From NCBI GenBank assembly GCA_001564255.1, contig LKNC01000082.1, positions 1 through 9,675 on the forward strand: DNA of 9,675 bases, written 5' to 3'. The notes below the pieces were generated by a model. It saw only the letters and a program-made list of their open reading frames with translations, was not told the origin of the DNA and ran no database searches. Below are positions 5,179 to 9,675 of the stretch, piece by piece. Numbering within the stretch: position 1 is the first letter of the stretch; each line of letters opens with the position of its first letter. The DNA is from Natrialbaceae archaeon Tc-Br11_E2g1 (GTDB taxonomy: Archaea > Halobacteriota > Halobacteria > Halobacteriales > Natrialbaceae). Position numbers and translations under genes: made by a program.

Positions 5179-8130
5179 TCAGTCGTCGTCGATCGGTGCA
5201 GTCACGGGCTCGACGCGCTCCCCGCGTGGGCCCTCGAGGTCGACGTCCGGAAGCAAGTCACGCAGGTAGTACCCCGTATAGGAGTCCTCGACGTGGGCGA
5301 TCTCCTCGGGGGTGCCCGTCGCGACGACGTCCCCGCCGCCTTCGCCACCTTCGGGGCCGAGATCGATGACGTGGTCGGCGTTTTTCACGAGGTCGAGTTC
5401 GTGTTCGATGACGACGACCGTGTTTCCGTTGTCGGTGAGCCGATGGAGGACGTCGATGAGTTTGCGCTCGTCTTCTGAGTGCAGCCCCGTCGTCGGCTCG
5501 TCGAGGAGATACAGCGTATCGCCCGTATCCTTCTTGCCGAGTTCTTCCGCGAGTTTGATCCGCTGGGCTTCCCCACCCGAGAGCGTCGTCGAGGGTTGGC
5601 CCAGACGCATGTACCCGAGGCCGACGTCTTTGAGCAGTTCCAGCCGCCGGCGGATCTGACTCGAGGACTCGAAGAAATCGTAGGCCTCCTCGACGGACAT
5701 CTCGAGGACGTCCGTGATCGTCTTGTCCTTGTACTCGACGTCGAGGGTGGCGTCGTTGTAGCGTGCGCCCCCACAGGCCTCACAGGGGACGTGCACGTCG
5801 GAGAGGAAGTTCATGTCGATCTTGACGGTCCCCTGGCCGCCACACTCCTCACAGCGTCCGCCCTTGACGTTAAAGGAAAAGCGCCCTTTCTCGTAGCCAC
5901 GACGTTTGGCCAGTTTCGTCTCGGCGAACAGCTCGCGGACGTAATCGAAGACGTTGGTGTAGGTCGCCGGGTTCGATCGCGGGGTCCGGCCGATCGGCGA
6001 CTGGTCGATCAGGCGGACGGTCTCGATCCCCTCGAGACCCTCCAGGCCGTCGTGGTCGCCGGGAATAACGCTCGTGTTGTCGTTCATCTCGCGGGCCAGC
6101 CCCTTGTACAACACCTCGTGCATGAGGGTGGATTTGCCCGAGCCCGAGACGCCGGTGATCGCCGTGAAACAGCCAAGCGGAATAGCCACGTCGACGTCTT
6201 TCAAGTTGTGCTGGCGGGCCCCCCGGATCGTGAGGTCCCCGTCTCTCCCGCGGCGCGTTCCGGGCACCGGGATCGCTTTCCGCCCGGAGAGGTAGTCGCC
6301 GGTGATCGACTCCGCACAGGAGGTGACGTCGTCGAACGAGCCGTTGACGACGACCTCGCCGCCGCGTTTGCCGGGGCCGGGGCCCATATCGATCACGTTG
6401 TCCGCCCGGCGCATCGTCTCCTCGTCGTGTTCGACGACGATCAGGGTGTTTCCGAGGTCACGCAGTTCGGCGAGGGTGTTGAGCAGTCGGTCGTTGTCCC
6501 GCTGGTGGAGGCCGATGGAGGGCTCATCCAGGACGTAGAGCACGCCCACGAGCCCGGAGCCGACCTGGGTCGCAAGTCGGATACGCTGGCTTTCCCCGCC
6601 CGAAAGCGTCGAGGCTTCCCGATCTAGGGTCAGGTACTCGAGGCCGACCTCACACATAAAACCAAGCCGTGCGCGGATCTCCTTTAAGATCTCCGCTGCG
6701 ATCGTCAGCTCCCGACCCGACAGCGCCGCCTCGAGGCCCTCGAAGTGCTCGAGTGCGTCCCCGATGGACATCTCGTTTATCTCGGTGATCGAGGTGCCGG
6801 CGACCAGCACGTGTCGGGACTGTTCTCGCAGGCGCGTCCCCGCACAGGCCGGACACTCCGTGACGGCCATGTACTCTTCTATGTGCTCGCGCGTGCTCTC
6901 GGAGTCGGTCTCGAGGTACCGACGGTCGAGATTCGGGATGACCCCCTCGAACCGCTTTCGTTTGCGCCGGGTGCCGTTTTTCGTCGAGCGTTTGAACACG
7001 ACCTCCCCGTCTGTGCCATAGAGGAACTGCTCTCTGACTTCGGCCTCGAGGTCTTCGAACGGCGTGTCGACGCTCACGCCGAAGTGGTCGGCGACGGCGT
7101 CGATTCGCGTGCGGTAGTACGAGCGGTTGTAACTCCACGGTTCGAAGACGTGCTTGATCGGTTTCGAGGGATCGACGACGACCAACTCCTCGTCGACTTC
7201 CTTCGTCTTGCCGAGGCCATCACACTCCGGACAGGCCCCGTGTGGGCTGTTAAAGGAGAAACTGCGCGTTTCGATCTCGCTGAACTGGAAGTCACTGTTT
7301 GGATTCCCGAGCTCTTCGGAGAACTCGAGGACGAGCCGTTCGTCGCCCTCGCCGGCGAGCGAGCCGGTCGCCCGGGTGTTCGAGTCGACCTCGATCCCTT
7401 CGGGTGGGTCGGGGACGATGACCTTGAGGACGCCGTCGGCTTCCTCGAGTGCGGTCTCGACGCTGTCGACGATCCGCGGGCGTGATTCCGCACTGACTTT
7501 CACGCGGTCGACGATGACGTCTACCGTGTGGTCGTAGTTTTTGTCGAGGTCGGGCGTCTCGAAGCCCAAGTCGTACTCCTCGCCGTCGACTTCCACGCGG
7601 GAATACCCCTCGCTTACGAGCTCCTCGAAGCGGTCCTCGAAGGCTCCTTTCTGGTCGCGAACGACCGGCGCGGCGATCATCGCCCTGGTCCCCTCGGGGA
7701 GCTCGAGGACCTGAGCGACCATGTCCTGGGCGCTTTGGGTGCCGACTTCCTCGCCCGTGATCGGATCGTACTGGGTGCCGACGCGGGCGTAAAGCAAGCG
7801 CAGGTAGTCGTGGAGTTCGGTGACGGTTCCGACGGTCGATCGGGGGTTGTTCGCGGCGTTTTTCTGGTCGATCGAGATCGCCGGCGACAGTCCCTCGACG
7901 GTCTCGACCTGGGGTTTGTCCATCTGTCCCAAGAAGTTCCTCGCGTAGGCCGAGAGGCTCTCGATGTAGCGACGCTGGCCCTCGGCGTAGACGGTCTCGA
8001 ACGCCAGCGAGGACTTCCCAGAGCCCGACAGCCCGGTGACGACGGTCAACTCCTCGCGTGGAATCGAGACGTCGAGGTCTTTCAGGTTGTGCTCGCTTGC
8101 ACCCCGCACCTCGATGTACTCCGTGCTCAT
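5179..8130 (-). CDS. uvrA: Excinuclease ABC subunit A
   Basis: A 983-residue full-length UvrA, the damage-sensing ATPase of nucleotide excision repair; it dimerises, scans DNA and loads UvrB. Both ABC modules are intact: Walker A GLSGSGKS at 33-40 and GVSGSGKS at 660-667, signatures LSGGESQ at 509-515 and LSGGEAQ at 850-856, and Walker B segments [13 protein letters not shown] and [13 protein letters not shown]. The insertion-domain zinc module near the DNA-binding surface is present as C760/C763 and C783/C786 (CX2C-X19-CX2C). Of the first zinc module only C300/C303 remain; the upstream pair is replaced (NPNS), while CPAC at 426-429 is kept. The C-terminus is acidic, as usual for haloarchaea. 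It has no Shine-Dalgarno site; a weak TATA-like ATTTG element 26 bases before the ATG suggests a leaderless message. It is transcribed away from katG; uvrB and uvrC are not in the window. Confidence 0.98.
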   Translation of the reverse strand: MSTEYIEVRGASEHNLKDLDVSIPREELTVVTGLSGSGKSSLAFETVYAEGQRRYIESLSAYARNFLGQMDKPQVETVEGLSPAISIDQKNAANNPRSTVGTVTELHDYLRLLYARVGTQYDPITGEEVGTQSAQDMVAQVLELPEGTRAMIAAPVVRDQKGAFEDRFEELVSEGYSRVEVDGEEYDLGFETPDLDKNYDHTVDVIVDRVKVSAESRPRIVDSVETALEEADGVLKVIVPDPPEGIEVDSNTRATGSLAGEGDERLVLEFSEELGNPNSDFQFSEIETRSFSFNSPHGACPECDGLGKTKEVDEELVVVDPSKPIKHVFEPWSYNRSYYRTRIDAVADHFGVSVDTPFEDLEAEVREQFLYGTDGEVVFKRSTKNGTRRKRKRFEGVIPNLDRRYLETDSESTREHIEEYMAVTECPACAGTRLREQSRHVLVAGTSITEINEMSIGDALEHFEGLEAALSGRELTIAAEILKEIRARLGFMCEVGLEYLTLDREASTLSGGESQRIRLATQVGSGLVGVLYVLDEPSIGLHQRDNDRLLNTLAELRDLGNTLIVVEHDEETMRRADNVIDMGPGPGKRGGEVVVNGSFDDVTSCAESITGDYLSGRKAIPVPGTRRGRDGDLTIRGARQHNLKDVDVAIPLGCFTAITGVSGSGKSTLMHEVLYKGLAREMNDNTSVIPGDHDGLEGLEGIETVRLIDQSPIGRTPRSNPATYTNVFDYVRELFAETKLAKRRGYEKGRFSFNVKGGRCEECGGQGTVKIDMNFLSDVHVPCEACGGARYNDATLDVEYKDKTITDVLEMSVEEAYDFFESSSQIRRRLELLKDVGLGYMRLGQPSTTLSGGEAQRIKLAEELGKKDTGDTLYLLDEPTTGLHSEDERKLIDVLHRLTDNGNTVVVIEHELDLVKNADHVIDLGPEGGEGGGDVVATGTPEEIAHVEDSYTGYYLRDLLPDVDLEGPRGERVEPVTAPIDDD

Positions 8131-8151
8131 CTATCCATCGCAAGCGACTGC

Positions 8152-9675
<1,524 letters not shown>

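Noticed and set aside
5479..6627. A 382-codon plus-strand frame opposite uvrA
   Set aside because: It is antisense to the highly conserved second half of uvrA; no recognisable domain or ribosome site.

Overview
The window looks like chromosomal DNA of a haloarchaeon (class Halobacteria). GC content is high, the predicted proteins are rich in Asp/Glu, first genes of operons have no ribosome-binding site while internal genes have strong ones, and the KatG and UvrA sequences resemble haloarchaeal versions. Eight genes or gene fragments can be supported, plus one 23-residue membrane microprotein.

Layout, left to right. (1) Positions 1-1907, minus strand: an operon of an SCP2-type thiolase, a DUF35 OB-fold protein and the alpha subunit of a family I CoA-transferase (cut by the left edge), joined by ATGA stop/start overlaps. 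(2) Positions 2051-5095, minus strand: a 3-hydroxybutyrate-dehydrogenase-like SDR, a four-helix membrane protein, a sodium:solute symporter (SSS family) and a tiny single-helix protein. (3) Positions 5179-8130, minus strand: full-length uvrA. (4) Positions 8349 to the right edge, plus strand: the first 442 codons of katG, divergent from uvrA across a 218-bp spacer with an AT-rich palindrome and short repeats.

How the genes may work together. Operons 1 and 2 each start with a promoter carrying the same 12-base word, TACATATCAACC, 37-38 bases before the first ATG, so they are probably co-regulated. A coherent reading is uptake of a short hydroxy- or keto-acid by the symporter, oxidation by the SDR, activation by the CoA-transferase, and thiolytic cleavage to acetyl-CoA, as in 3-hydroxybutyrate/acetoacetate use. 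This is inference: the CoA-transferase looks more like the glutaconate type than the succinyl-CoA:acetoacetate type, and the SDR has lost a usual catalytic Asn. uvrA (nucleotide excision repair) and katG (peroxide removal) are separate stress genes.

No insertion sequence, CRISPR array, tRNA or rRNA was recognised. All gaps between genes are under 300 bases and their contents are described in the entries.
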